A stretch of 64,000 nucleotides of DNA from Streptococcus varani (GTDB taxonomy: Bacteria; Bacillota; Bacilli; Lactobacillales; Streptococcaceae). This document shows positions 18,463 through 27,260 of this stretch, piece by piece. The DNA lies in contig NZ_CTEN01000003.1 of the NCBI RefSeq assembly GCF_001375655.1, positions 1-64,000 of the forward strand, in the 5' to 3' direction. Within the stretch, counting starts at the first letter, position 1; every line of letters begins with the position of its first letter. The position numbers were made by a program, and so were the translations under genes. The notes beneath the pieces are model-generated. The model had not been told where the DNA came from, made no database searches, and saw only the letters and a program-made list of their open reading frames with translations.

Positions 18463-19878
18463 ATGGGTTATATCGATTATTCCAAAGAGCCTCGTTCAGA
18501 TATTGCCTTTATTGACATGAAATCTTTTTATGCTAGTGTAGAATGCGTGGATAGGGGACTCAATCCCTTGCGAACTTCACTCTGTGTCATGAGTCGGGCA
18601 GATAATACTAGCGGACTGATTCTGGCTTCTTCTCCTCTTTTCAAAAAGGTATTTGGACGCTCCAATGTGGGCCGTGCCTATGGCCTGCCTTTTGATATCA
18701 AGACCAGAAAATTTAATTACTACAATGCGCAAGAGCAAGGAATTAAAGTTAGTCCTCAATACATTGCCTATATTGAAAATTGGGCCAAGCGAACTCTAAT
18801 TGTAGCGCCACGTATGGATTATTATATCGAGAAAAATATTGAAATCCAAAACATCCTTCTCAATTATGCTAGCTCAGCAGATATTCTTCCTTATTCCATT
18901 GATGAAGGTTTTATCGACCTAACGTCTTCTCTTAACTACTTCATTCAGGAAAAAGACCTTTCCCCTGAAGTAAAATTAGATCTCTTATCTGCACGAATAC
19001 AATATGATATTCACAAACAGACAGGTATTGTACCTACTATCGGTATGAGCAACAGCAATCCTCTACTAGCCAAATTAGCTTTGGATAACGAAGCCAAGAA
19101 CAAGAAAAACTTCCGCGCCAACTGGTCTTACCAGGATGTAGAAAGCAAGGTCTGGACCATTCCCAAAATGACTGATTTTTGGGGTATTGGCTATCGTATG
19201 GAAAAAAGACTCCATCAACTTGGAATCACTTCCATTTGTGATTTAGCTAATTTTAATCCGGATATTCTAAAAAAAGAACTAGGGGCAAATGGCTTACAAC
19301 TCTGGTTTCATGCCAATGGTGTCGACGAAAGCAACGTTCATCAACCCTATAAAGCAAAGTCGCAAGGCTTGGGTAATTCTCAAATATTGCCCCATGACTA
19401 TGTCCATCAAGTTGATATTGAACTGGTTCTCAGCGAAATGGCCGAACAAGTTGCCATTCGCTTACGAAGAGCACACAAGAAGGCTAGCAAGGTGTCAATC
19501 CATGTTTCCTATTCTCGTACAGAGATGAAAAAAGCTATCCAAGGACAGGTGAAGATTGACCCAAGCAACAGCACCCGCATTCTAACCCAAGCCGTTCTTA
19601 CACTCTTTCGAGATAGATATACTTCTGGTGCTGTTCGAAGAATCGGAGTTTTCTATAGTGGTTTTGTAGATGAGCATTTCAGTCTCATTTCTCTTTTTGA
19701 TCAAGTAGAGATGATTGAAAAAGAAGAACAATTACAGTCTAGCATTGACCAGATTCGGGACCAATTTGGTTTTTTGGCTCTGCAAAAAGGAAGTGCTCTC
19801 TTGGACGCTTCCCGTAATATTGCCAGAAGTAAATTAGTTGGTGGACACTCAGCTGGTGGCTTGGAGGGGCTAAAATGA
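18463..19878 (+). CDS. umuC: Y-family DNA polymerase, UmuC/ImpB-type
   Basis: 471-residue translesion polymerase of the UvrX/UmuC type found on Gram-positive plasmids and integrative elements. Catalytic palm residues are in AFIDMKSFYASVECVDRG and YSIDEGFIDLT; the little-finger region follows residue 240, with the helix-hairpin-helix WGIGYRMEKRLHQLGI. It starts 34 bases after the S24 repressor and overlaps the next gene by 4 bases. Expected to give damage-induced mutagenic bypass. Such cassettes are often mobile, but no element ends were recognised here. Confidence 0.92.
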   Translation: MGYIDYSKEPRSDIAFIDMKSFYASVECVDRGLNPLRTSLCVMSRADNTSGLILASSPLFKKVFGRSNVGRAYGLPFDIKTRKFNYYNAQEQGIKVSPQYIAYIENWAKRTLIVAPRMDYYIEKNIEIQNILLNYASSADILPYSIDEGFIDLTSSLNYFIQEKDLSPEVKLDLLSARIQYDIHKQTGIVPTIGMSNSNPLLAKLALDNEAKNKKNFRANWSYQDVESKVWTIPKMTDFWGIGYRMEKRLHQLGITSICDLANFNPDILKKELGANGLQLWFHANGVDESNVHQPYKAKSQGLGNSQILPHDYVHQVDIELVLSEMAEQVAIRLRRAHKKASKVSIHVSYSRTEMKKAIQGQVKIDPSNSTRILTQAVLTLFRDRYTSGAVRRIGVFYSGFVDEHFSLISLFDQVEMIEKEEQLQSSIDQIRDQFGFLALQKGSALLDASRNIARSKLVGGHSAGGLEGLK

Positions 19879-20249
19879 TTGATCGCTCTTATTTACCGTT
19901 TCAATCGGCTCGCGAATACCAGGATAGCAAGATGCAAAAATGGATGGGTTTCTTTTTATCTGAGCACACGTCTGCCTTAGCTGATAATAGTCTAACAATT
20001 GATTTTTCGATGGATTTTCCCCTAGAGGAAAAATTACTTTTGCTGGGACAGGCCTATGCCAGCCAAGAAATGATTCGTATCACTATAAAGGATAGAAAGC
20101 AAGTAGGCAGCCTAGTAGGTCAAGTTAAGCAAGTCAGACAAAGAACTTGCCTTCTGAGAACAGTGGCGAGATTTGAAACGATTGAGATAAGAAAAATTGT
20201 AAGTATTGAAGCATTGGAGGAAGAAGAGGATGAATCAGATTGCATTTGA
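19875..20249 (+). CDS. YolD-like protein
   Basis: 124 residues, overlapping the umuC stop by ATGA. The N-terminal RSYLPFQSAREYQDSKMQKW pattern and the basic beta-rich remainder resemble YolD-like proteins that accompany UmuC-type polymerases and are thought to act as UmuD-like partners. Assignment rests on context and overall pattern. Confidence 0.75.
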   Translation: MIDRSYLPFQSAREYQDSKMQKWMGFFLSEHTSALADNSLTIDFSMDFPLEEKLLLLGQAYASQEMIRITIKDRKQVGSLVGQVKQVRQRTCLLRTVARFETIEIRKIVSIEALEEEEDESDCI

Positions 20250-20523
20250 CAGAAATCAATTACAGATTAATTTTCTCAGTTATAGTTATCATCAATTTGA
20301 AAGTGATTTTTATCGCTATTCGAATTTCGATATTCCTCTGGTTTTTCTAATCGATGATATCCTTTTCAGCATGGCTAAGTCACAAAAGAACTATTTTAAA
20401 CTCAACAAGAAAAATACTACTGATCATCAAGATCACTACTTTCTTTTTGAAATTGAAACTCTACACGAAAGTCAATTAGTCCGGAAATATAGTTATCTCA
20501 AAACTATGACTAGCATTCCATAA
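20230..20523 (+). CDS. small protein of the UmuC cassette, unknown (97 aa)
   Basis: Starts at ATG 20230 after GAGGAAGAAGAGG and overlaps the YolD-like gene by 20 bases. The protein is soluble and rich in Tyr, Phe and Asp (for example LSYSYHQFESDFYRYSNFD). It resembles the uncharacterised DUF5960-type protein seen last in streptococcal umuC operons; I am not certain of that family name. Function unknown. Confidence 0.65.
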   Translation: MNQIAFDRNQLQINFLSYSYHQFESDFYRYSNFDIPLVFLIDDILFSMAKSQKNYFKLNKKNTTDHQDHYFLFEIETLHESQLVRKYSYLKTMTSIP

Positions 20524-20892
20524 CCCTCATATTTCAAATAATTACTAGCCATATCTAATCAATAAAAAGGACTGACTGTGACCAGCTAGAAAACATGCTC
20601 TCATTAGTATTCGCTTTGTTTTCCTTGTCAGAAAAAGAATGATTTTTTTGGAACTTGTGCATTCTATAAGGCGAACAAATTAGGATGATGGGAGGATGGA
20701 TCCTTTGATGTTCTGCCTGTTTTAGGAATGAACACCTTACCAAAAGGGGACTAATCAGTAGGATATTATAAATCAAATGATATTTTGTTAAAGCTCCTTG
20801 CCTACCACTAAGTATGCCTGCATTGCTTTACCTCATCTATTTTTGTTTTTTTTTTGAGTATTGGGCCATTGAGACAATGAAATGAGATGTCA
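20524..20892. other. intergenic region, mostly featureless
   Basis: No supported gene. A 73-codon open frame on the minus strand (20555-20776) has no ribosome binding site or recognisable protein. The only structure seen is the interspersed repeat at 20785-20838. Confidence 0.6.
20785..20838 (+). repeat. interspersed repeat, copy B (partner at 772-825)
   Basis: TTGTTAAAGCTCCTTGCC, variable part, AAGTATGCCTG, aligning with the minus strand of 772-825. Both copies lie in 3' intergenic DNA. Confidence 0.5.
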
Positions 20893-20926
20893 AAAAGTCT
20901 AGAACAGCATCTTGCCCTAGACTTTT
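20892..20926 (-). terminator. terminator of dhaKLM-glpF
   Basis: Minus strand AAAAGTCTAG, 14-base loop, CTAGACTTTTTG, 22 bases past the glpF stop. Confidence 0.75.
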
Positions 20927-20947
20927 CTTCTATCTTTTTATAACATC

Positions 20948-21670
20948 TTAATTCATAAGTCCTAGAACAAGATTGTAAATCAATGCTCCTGCTACACCGC
21001 CAAGGATTGGACCAAGGACAGGAATCCAAGCATAAGACCAATCATTGTCTCCCTTGTTAGGAATCGGTAAGATGGCGTGCATCAAGCGTGGGCCGAGGTC
21101 ACGAGCAGGATTTATAGCATAGCCAGTTGTTCCTCCTAGTGAAAAACCAATTGCGAAGACAACCAAACCAACAATAACTGGGCCAAGACCAGCGGCCACA
21201 TTGTTTGGACCAATAGACATGACTGCAATGACTAAAACTGCTGTTCCCAATGCTTCACCGAAAACATTGGATGCTGTGTGACGGATAGCTGGGCCAGTAG
21301 AGAAACAAGCAAGAATAGTTCCTGCATCTTTTGTTTCTGCCCAATGTGGGTAATAGTGAATATAAAGGGCCACTGAAGCTAGCATAGCACCAAGAAATTG
21401 AGCAGCAATATAACTTGGTACCAAACTCCATGAAAAGTTACCAATCACGGCCATAGCAATGGTCACAGCAGGATTTAGGTGAGCCCCACTTAAAAATCCA
21501 GATGCATAAACCCCAATCATAACAGCCATACCCCAGCCAAGTACGATAGCGATCCAACCACTATTTTGCGCTTTTGTTTTGTTCAAGATGCAGGCTGATA
21601 CTACACCATTTCCTAATAGAACCAATAGAAAGGTCCCAATGAATTCTCCTATAAAAGCTGACATATTCAC
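20948..21670 (-). CDS. glpF: glycerol/dihydroxyacetone facilitator (aquaglyceroporin)
   Basis: 240-residue six-helix channel of the MIP family. The two NPA boxes are in SGAHLNPAVTIAM and GYAINPARDLGPR; the aspartate after the second NPAR marks the glycerol-conducting subgroup. It is the last gene of the dhaK-dhaL-dhaM operon, 7 bases past dhaM, so it most likely imports dihydroxyacetone or glycerol for this kinase. Confidence 0.93.
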   Translation of the reverse strand: MNMSAFIGEFIGTFLLVLLGNGVVSACILNKTKAQNSGWIAIVLGWGMAVMIGVYASGFLSGAHLNPAVTIAMAVIGNFSWSLVPSYIAAQFLGAMLASVALYIHYYPHWAETKDAGTILACFSTGPAIRHTASNVFGEALGTAVLVIAVMSIGPNNVAAGLGPVIVGLVVFAIGFSLGGTTGYAINPARDLGPRLMHAILPIPNKGDNDWSYAWIPVLGPILGGVAGALIYNLVLGLMN

Positions 21671-21676
21671 TTCTCC

Positions 21677-22051
21677 TTATTTTGTAATTTCTAATTCGGC
21701 CAACTGGGATAGAATCGTATCCTTATCTGCACTTGCTTGTAAGAGAGCAGCGGCCGTGTAAGTCCCTTCTACAACGGGAACGTTTTGTATATGAATGACT
21801 TTGTCCGAAAAATCGGTCACCATTTCCAAATTCAAGCGTGCAGAACCTAGGTCGTAAAAAGCCAGCAATTCGTGAGCTGGATTGGCGTCTACGATATCTT
21901 GAACTTGATCAAAGCTGGTTCCGATTCCGCCATCTTCTGTTCCACCAACATAGGTGAATGCGACATCTTTTGCCACTTCAGCAATCAAATCGGCAATTCC
22001 TTGAGCTAGATTTTTTGAGTGAGATACTAATATAATTCCAAGATTGCTCAT
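21677..22051 (-). CDS. dhaM: dihydroxyacetone kinase phosphotransfer subunit DhaM
   Basis: 124-residue PTS EIIA-like protein of the mannose family. The phosphorylated His11 is in GIILVSHSKNLAQG. It takes phosphate from HPr and rephosphorylates the ADP bound to DhaL. It overlaps dhaL by 4 bases. It is the single-domain form typical of Firmicutes, without the HPr and EI domains of the enteric protein. Confidence 0.94.
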   Translation of the reverse strand: MSNLGIILVSHSKNLAQGIADLIAEVAKDVAFTYVGGTEDGGIGTSFDQVQDIVDANPAHELLAFYDLGSARLNLEMVTDFSDKVIHIQNVPVVEGTYTAAALLQASADKDTILSQLAELEITK

Positions 22052-22626
22052 CCGATCACCTCAGCTTCTATCATGGCTTTAAATAAGAGGCCTGAAGAGA
22101 AAGAACCCGGATCAATATGACCAAGAGAGCGTTCTCCCACATAAGAGGCACGACCCTTAGTAGCTAGCAATTCTTCTGTTGCTTTAACATATTGATCAAT
22201 CTTTTCTGCTGTTAAGTCATCATTCTTTAAATCTTCAATAACTGGTGACCAGACATCTACCATGGTTTTTTCACCAACTGTCGCCTTCCCACGTTTGACA
22301 ATCATGTCCAAACCAGCCTGTAAAGCAGCAGCCAAATCATCATTTTCAACGCCTTTACTGATACCAACAAAAGCTGAACCATAAAGAGGACCAGATGCTC
22401 CTCCTACTTTACTCAGGAGTTGCATACTAACTGTTTTAAAGACATCAGCTAATGTTTCATAGTTTTTGCTGGACAATTCTTCCATAACGGCTGCCATGCC
22501 ACGAGACATATTTCCTCCATGATCACCATCGCCAATAGGCGTGTCCAATTCACTCAGATAATCCTTTTCTTCCTGAATCTTTTCATTAAAAAGTTTCATC
22601 CATTTGATTGCATCTTTTACTTGCAT
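22048..22626 (-). CDS. dhaL: dihydroxyacetone kinase ADP-binding subunit DhaL
   Basis: 192-residue helical-barrel subunit that keeps an ADP/ATP cofactor bound and phosphorylates dihydroxyacetone held on DhaK. Mg-binding aspartates are in DTPIGDGDHGGNMSRG and the nucleotide site includes GGASGPLYGSAF. The start follows AAGGAGGAAGAA, 10 bases after dhaK. Confidence 0.95.
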   Translation of the reverse strand: MQVKDAIKWMKLFNEKIQEEKDYLSELDTPIGDGDHGGNMSRGMAAVMEELSSKNYETLADVFKTVSMQLLSKVGGASGPLYGSAFVGISKGVENDDLAAALQAGLDMIVKRGKATVGEKTMVDVWSPVIEDLKNDDLTAEKIDQYVKATEELLATKGRASYVGERSLGHIDPGSFSSGLLFKAMIEAEVIG

Positions 22627-22636
22627 TTCTTCCTCC

Positions 22637-23626
22637 TTACCAAGCTGGTGTTGTCACCGCAGAGTTCAAGGCTGTCAGCCAATCTTCGTTATCGAGTTTG
22701 ATCAAGGTCAGAGACAAACCTGCCATATCAATAGAGGTCATATAATCGCCCAATTTTTTAAAGCTTACTTCAATGCCTTTTTCCGCTAAAAGGTTAGCAA
22801 CATCATTAGCAAATACATACTGTTCCATGAGTGGAGTAGATCCCAAGCCGTTAATCAGAACACCGAATTTTTCTCCTGATTTTATCTCAAAATCAGCGAC
22901 TAATTTTTCAACTAATTCAGTAGCGAGAGCAGCTGATGGTTGTAATTTTTCTTTTTTATAGCCAGGCTCACCATGGATACCTACACCATATTCAAATTCA
23001 TCTTCTTCTAGAACAAAACCTGGTTTACCAACTTCAGGAACTGTAGCACCTGAAAGAGCCAAACCGATGGTTTTAATCTTGCCAACCACTTCATCGGCTA
23101 GTGCCTTAATATCAGCCAATGATTTTCCTTCACGTGCGGCATGACCAAGAATTTTATGTACCAAAATAGTACCTGCTACACCACGTTTTCCTTGTGTGTA
23201 GAGACTGTTTTCAACTGCAATATCATCGTCGACAACGACGCTTGCTACATCAATTCCTTCCATCTCAGCTAATTCTTGAGCCATTTCAAAGTTCATAATG
23301 TCGCCAGAGTAGTTCTTGATGATCATGAAAACACCAGCACCCTCATCAGCTGCTTTAATCGCCTCCAAAATTTGGTCTGGGGTTGGAGAAGTGAAAACTG
23401 CCCCACAGATAGCTGCGGATAACATTCCCTCGCCCACAAAACCAGCATGAGAAGGTTCATGTCCTGAACCACCTCCGGAAATCAAGGCAACTTTGCCTGT
23501 TTTCTCTGCCTTTCGAACAATGACATCAAAGCCATCCAGGCGTTCAACTAAATCAGAGTGGATAAAAGAAATGCCTTTGAGCATTTCGTCAACGATGTGA
23601 ACAGGATTATTGATAATTTTTTTCAT
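22637..23626 (-). CDS. dhaK: dihydroxyacetone kinase substrate-binding subunit DhaK
   Basis: Binds dihydroxyacetone covalently through a histidine as a hemiaminal and presents it to DhaL. The 329 residues from MKKIINNPVHIVDEM contain SGGGSGHEPSHAGFVG and the substrate His in YGVGIHGEPG. The ATG at 23626 is chosen because AAGGAATTC precedes it; more upstream ATGs are weakly supported. First gene of dhaK-dhaL-dhaM-glpF. Product dihydroxyacetone phosphate enters glycolysis. Confidence 0.95.
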   Translation of the reverse strand: MKKIINNPVHIVDEMLKGISFIHSDLVERLDGFDVIVRKAEKTGKVALISGGGSGHEPSHAGFVGEGMLSAAICGAVFTSPTPDQILEAIKAADEGAGVFMIIKNYSGDIMNFEMAQELAEMEGIDVASVVVDDDIAVENSLYTQGKRGVAGTILVHKILGHAAREGKSLADIKALADEVVGKIKTIGLALSGATVPEVGKPGFVLEEDEFEYGVGIHGEPGYKKEKLQPSAALATELVEKLVADFEIKSGEKFGVLINGLGSTPLMEQYVFANDVANLLAEKGIEVSFKKLGDYMTSIDMAGLSLTLIKLDNEDWLTALNSAVTTPAW

Positions 23627-23698
23627 GATAAGAATTCCTTTCTTCATGTTCTTATTTTTTCTAATTTTAGTATAATCCATCTTTTCCCAAAAAATAAG

Positions 23699-23720
23699 GG
23701 ACAGATTTTCTTATCTGTCC
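23699..23720. promoter_or_regulatory. DhaS operator palindrome
   Basis: GGACAGAT-N6-ATCTGTCC, a perfect 8-base inverted repeat in the dhaK/dhaS intergenic region. It closely matches the palindrome reported for DhaS of Lactococcus lactis (GGACACAT-N6-ATTTGTCC). Confidence 0.85.
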
Positions 23721-23783
23721 TATTTTTATATTTTAAGGCATTTTTTCTGATACAATAGAGCTATCAAGGAAGCGAGGAATCCA

Positions 23784-24317
23784 ATGGCAACTTCGATTAT
23801 TACCAAAAAAAGAATCGCCAAAGCCTTTAAAGAATTGCTCCAAGAAATGGAGTTTGATAAGATTTCTATTGTAGAGATTATGGAATTGGCTCAAATCAGA
23901 AGACAGACTTTTTATAATCATTTTTTAGATAAGTACCAACTCTTGGACTGGATTTTTGAAAATGACCTCAAGGAGCAGGTGGCTGATAACTTAGACTTTA
24001 TCTCTGGACGCCAACTTTTAAAGGAACTTTTTTTCTACTTCGAGGAGCAGCACGATTTTTATGTCAAACTATTTGATATCAAAGGGCAAAATGATTTCTT
24101 CTCCTATTTTACTGATTATTGCCGTATTGTCATCCAAAAGATTTTCGATGAATATTATATAGAAAAAGAATGTCATTTCAAAGAGGAATTCATCGAATTT
24201 CATATCCAATACCATTCACATGCCTTGGCAGAAATTGTTAAAGCCTATGTCAACCATAGGACAGCCATGCCCAATCCAGATCATTTGATTATCGAAATTT
24301 CAGGAAGAAAGATTTAG
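23784..24317 (+). CDS. dhaS: TetR-family activator DhaS
   Basis: 177 residues with an N-terminal TetR HTH (TSIITKKRIAKAFKELLQEM, then MELAQIRRQTFYNHFLDKY) and a helical C-terminal domain. In Lactococcus, DhaS is unusual among TetR proteins in activating transcription when bound to the coactivator DhaQ. It is divergent from dhaK, followed 11 bases later by dhaQ, and has its binding palindrome in the shared promoter region. Confidence 0.92.
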   Translation: MATSIITKKRIAKAFKELLQEMEFDKISIVEIMELAQIRRQTFYNHFLDKYQLLDWIFENDLKEQVADNLDFISGRQLLKELFFYFEEQHDFYVKLFDIKGQNDFFSYFTDYCRIVIQKIFDEYYIEKECHFKEEFIEFHIQYHSHALAEIVKAYVNHRTAMPNPDHLIIEISGRKI

Positions 24318-24328
24318 GAGTTCCGACC

Positions 24329-25312
24329 ATGACATTTATTATGAACCAAAAACGGGAAGCCATTGACAGCTACATCCAAGCTAGTGTTGCCATCCATCCT
24401 CATTTAGAAAAACATCCTAACCTACCTCTTGTTTATCTAAAAGACTGGGATGAGACTAAAGTTCCCATTTTATCCGGAGGTGGATCCGGACATGAGCCTG
24501 CCCATATTGGTTACGTGGGGCAGGGCATGCTGACTGCTGCCATCTACGGTCAACTCTTTCTGCCGCCAACTACACCAGATATTTTGGAGGCCATCCGCTT
24601 TTTGGACAAGGGAAAAGGCGTCTTTATTATTGTCAAAAATTTTGAAGCAGACCTGAAAGAATTTAGCAACGCTATCACTCAAGCAAGATTAGAAGGACAC
24701 CATGTTAGGTATGTTCTTTCTCATGATGACATTTCTATTGAGCCCAAGAAGAAATTTCAAATCCGCGGTCGCGGCTTAGCTGGCACGATTCTACTTCATA
24801 AAAGGCTGGGTTATGCTTCTCAAGAGGGAGCTTCTCTTCAAGAACTTGAAAAAATTGGCTTTGATTTGGCACCTCAGATTGCAACTATTGGTTTTGCCAC
24901 TAAATCAGCAACACTTTTTAATGCCGCTCTTCCACTTTTTGATTTAGGTCAGAATGAAATTTCTTACGGCATCGGTATCCATGGTGAAGAAGGTTACCGT
25001 GTTGTTCCATTTCAATACTCAGAATTGCTGGCAAATGAAATTATCAACAAACTGCGACTACACTTCCACTGGAAAAAAGGGGATGAATTTGTCCTTCTGG
25101 TTAATAACCTGGGAACAACAACTGAAATGGAGATGGGAATCTTTACTCAGGACATCTTGCAATTACTTGAAATAGAAGGCATCAAAGTCATTTTTGTCAA
25201 AAGTGGTCATTTCATGACAAGTCTAGATATGACTGGTATTTCTGTGACACTTTGTCGAAACAAATCGCTTCTCGAAGTGCTACAAGCTCCGACAAATGCC
25301 TTCGCTTGGTAA
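24329..25312 (+). CDS. dhaQ: DhaK-like coactivator DhaQ
   Basis: 327-residue paralogue of DhaK. It keeps the substrate-binding elements SGGGSGHEPAHIGYVG and the covalent-binding His in YGIGIHGEEGY but diverges elsewhere. In Lactococcus DhaQ binds dihydroxyacetone and then joins DhaS to switch on dhaKLM, acting as sensor, not enzyme. The pairing with dhaS on one transcript supports that role here. Confidence 0.9.
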   Translation: MTFIMNQKREAIDSYIQASVAIHPHLEKHPNLPLVYLKDWDETKVPILSGGGSGHEPAHIGYVGQGMLTAAIYGQLFLPPTTPDILEAIRFLDKGKGVFIIVKNFEADLKEFSNAITQARLEGHHVRYVLSHDDISIEPKKKFQIRGRGLAGTILLHKRLGYASQEGASLQELEKIGFDLAPQIATIGFATKSATLFNAALPLFDLGQNEISYGIGIHGEEGYRVVPFQYSELLANEIINKLRLHFHWKKGDEFVLLVNNLGTTTEMEMGIFTQDILQLLEIEGIKVIFVKSGHFMTSLDMTGISVTLCRNKSLLEVLQAPTNAFAW

Positions 25313-25321
25313 ATAGTGACA

Positions 25322-25372
25322 GAAAAACCTCCTTATATGAGTGAAAGTATTCGACTCATAAAGAGGCTTTTC
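25322..25372 (+). terminator. terminator after dhaS-dhaQ
   Basis: An imperfect stem AAAAACCTCCTTATATGAGT pairs with ACTCATAAAGAGGCTTTT, just after the dhaQ stop. Confidence 0.6.
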
Positions 25373-25521
25373 TTATTCTCAAACTTTCATTCATCCTCAA
25401 AGAAAATCAACAGTAGATAAGACAAGGACGATCACCGCTTTGAAGTTTCTTTGTTCACATCTGATTTTTATTTTGGTAAAATAAGGAATCGTATTAAAAA
25501 TTAGAAATTGGATAGAATACC

Positions 25522-26181
25522 ATGTCAGAGCAACTCTTTAAAAAATTAAAATTAGAAAAATTCCAAGAGATTTCTATGCTGAAACCTGCCAAAGAAGCTA
25601 GCCCTTTTGACCACTTTACCAATCAGCTCTTTCCAGCGGACCTTGTTCTTGCCTACGTTTATAGCTTAGAAGAAATGAAAGAAATCATTCTTGATGTTTA
25701 TAAGAATAAAAAAATAAGGATGGATGGTTAACTCTTCATTCTTTATCCCAAAAATAAGAACAAGTTAGGTCACGAGCCAATCGGTCGAGACAGTATCTTT
25801 CCTTTCTTAGAGGTGGATAAAGCGACTGGCTATGTTGAAGACATGACGATCAAATTCAATCGCATGAACGCCCTAGACAGTAACTATACTCTTCTCGGCC
25901 TCAAATACACTAGTCAGATTGAAGAGCGATCTAAAACAGCAGCTAGCCAAAAATCAGCTGATTACCAAGATAAAATTTCCCTGGTAGTTGATTTCCTTTC
26001 TAGGTATCCTTCTGAAAAAGATTTCTTTATCGGTCTTACTCCAGGTTATCAGAGAGGTTGGGCCCGCTACATCTACTCTGCTAAGTCTGTGGTCACTCAG
26101 GAAAAACGCCAAAAAGAAATGGTCCATATTCTCAAGCTAGGTTTCAAATCCAGAGAATTGTATCGTTCCAGTTTAAAATAG
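25522..26181 (+). pseudogene. YdeI/OmpD-associated-type protein, broken by a stop codon
   Basis: A single frame runs from MSEQLFKKLKLEKF to KSRELYRSSLK, interrupted by one TAA at 25729-25731 (codon 70). Both halves are in the same frame and join without loss (MDG, stop, LFILYPKNKN). The C-terminal GYQRGWARYIYSAK pattern is typical of YdeI-like (bacteriocin-protection/OmpD-associated) proteins. Full length would be 219 residues. Reinitiation at ATG 25843 is possible but unsupported. Function of the family is poorly known. Confidence 0.8.
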
Positions 26182-26189
26182 ACATCAAA

Positions 26190-26227
26190 AACAACTTCAT
26201 TTGAAAAATAATGAAGTTGTTTTTTTG
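26190..26227 (+). terminator. terminator after the YdeI-like pseudogene
   Basis: AACAACTTCAT, 10-base loop, ATGAAGTTGTT and a run of T. Confidence 0.8.
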
Positions 26228-26338
26228 ATGGTAACAAGTCAGTCCTCTAATAAGGCTCACGGAAAATCAATCCAGGTGAGACAAATTGATTTTCAGACTA
26301 CAAAAGCTTCTACTCTGCCAATCCATTTCTGGAAAATT

Positions 26339-26611
26339 TTACAAAGGAGAAAACAGTTTAAAGGGCCAGTGATCAACCGTAATTGTCAAATCTGATGCCT
26401 TTAATCCTGACATCTCAAGAAATTTTCTTTGAAATTCCTCCATTGTATCATCCGAATGACAGATCCACTTACTACCAGAGTGTTTAAACCATTTGCCTAA
26501 GCTAGCCAATTCTTGCTCTGAGAGAATAGAAAGATCCGGTTCCGACTCAAAAGAGAGAATATAGATTTTCTTAAAGGATGCAGCATAAGCCTTTGTCAAT
26601 TTTTCAAACAT
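26339..26611 (-). CDS. small protein, unknown (90 aa)
   Basis: Starts MFEKLTKAYAAS with AAGGAG 7 bases upstream. Soluble and mixed-charge, with SEPDLSILSEQELASLGKW mid-protein. Not recognised. It is isolated between convergent and same-strand neighbours, so context gives no role. Confidence 0.55.
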   Translation of the reverse strand: MFEKLTKAYAASFKKIYILSFESEPDLSILSEQELASLGKWFKHSGSKWICHSDDTMEEFQRKFLEMSGLKASDLTITVDHWPFKLFSPL

Positions 26612-26716
26612 AATCAAACTCCTTAATATACAAAATGTTGCTTTCAAATCTCTTATCATTTCTTGAGAAGATGATAAACCTGTCTTTATCCTTTGTCAAT
26701 AGATTTTTTGAATAGA

Positions 26717-27235
26717 TTAGTCAAACCAACCTTCATCTATCAGCATCTGCAGAACCCTAGCTTCTCTTTCAAACATAACTTTATTATAAGGGCTCGTCTT
26801 TACTTGATCATTTTTCCGGATGGCTTCTCTAGGATCAACAAAGTGCAAAATATGTCCTTCTTCTGCTTCATAAGCATCTAAATTTTGGGGAAAGATATGA
26901 TCTTCAACTTGACAAAAATAGTAATAATTATCCTGAATAAAACACTGATTCTCATCCCGATCGCTTTTCTGAATGCGATGGACTAGGCCAAATTCTCTGA
27001 TACTATCCGGTTTGACAATGAGTCCAGTTTCCTCTAATGTTTCTCGAATCATTGCTTTCTCTGGTTTTTCTCTATTTTCAATGCCTCCACCGGGAAACTT
27101 ATAATAATCATATTTTTGACTGTAGACCATGGCTACTTTGCCTTGTGACAAGATAATCGACCTCGCTGAATCGCGTTGAAAAATAGTCTTACAACTTGCG
27201 TAATCCTTGGCGTCCATTTCAAATAACAATCGCAT
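26717..27235 (-). CDS. NUDIX hydrolase
   Basis: 172 residues. The Nudix box is complete: GGGIENREKPEKAMIRETLE followed by ETGLIV, with the glutamates that bind Mg. Substrate unknown; the family hydrolyses nucleoside diphosphate derivatives. It is separated by 25 bases from the winged-helix gene upstream on the same strand, so co-transcription is likely. Confidence 0.9.
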   Translation of the reverse strand: MRLLFEMDAKDYASCKTIFQRDSARSIILSQGKVAMVYSQKYDYYKFPGGGIENREKPEKAMIRETLEETGLIVKPDSIREFGLVHRIQKSDRDENQCFIQDNYYYFCQVEDHIFPQNLDAYEAEEGHILHFVDPREAIRKNDQVKTSPYNKVMFEREARVLQMLIDEGWFD

Positions 27236-27260
27236 CTACTCACTACTTTCTATCCTTGTC

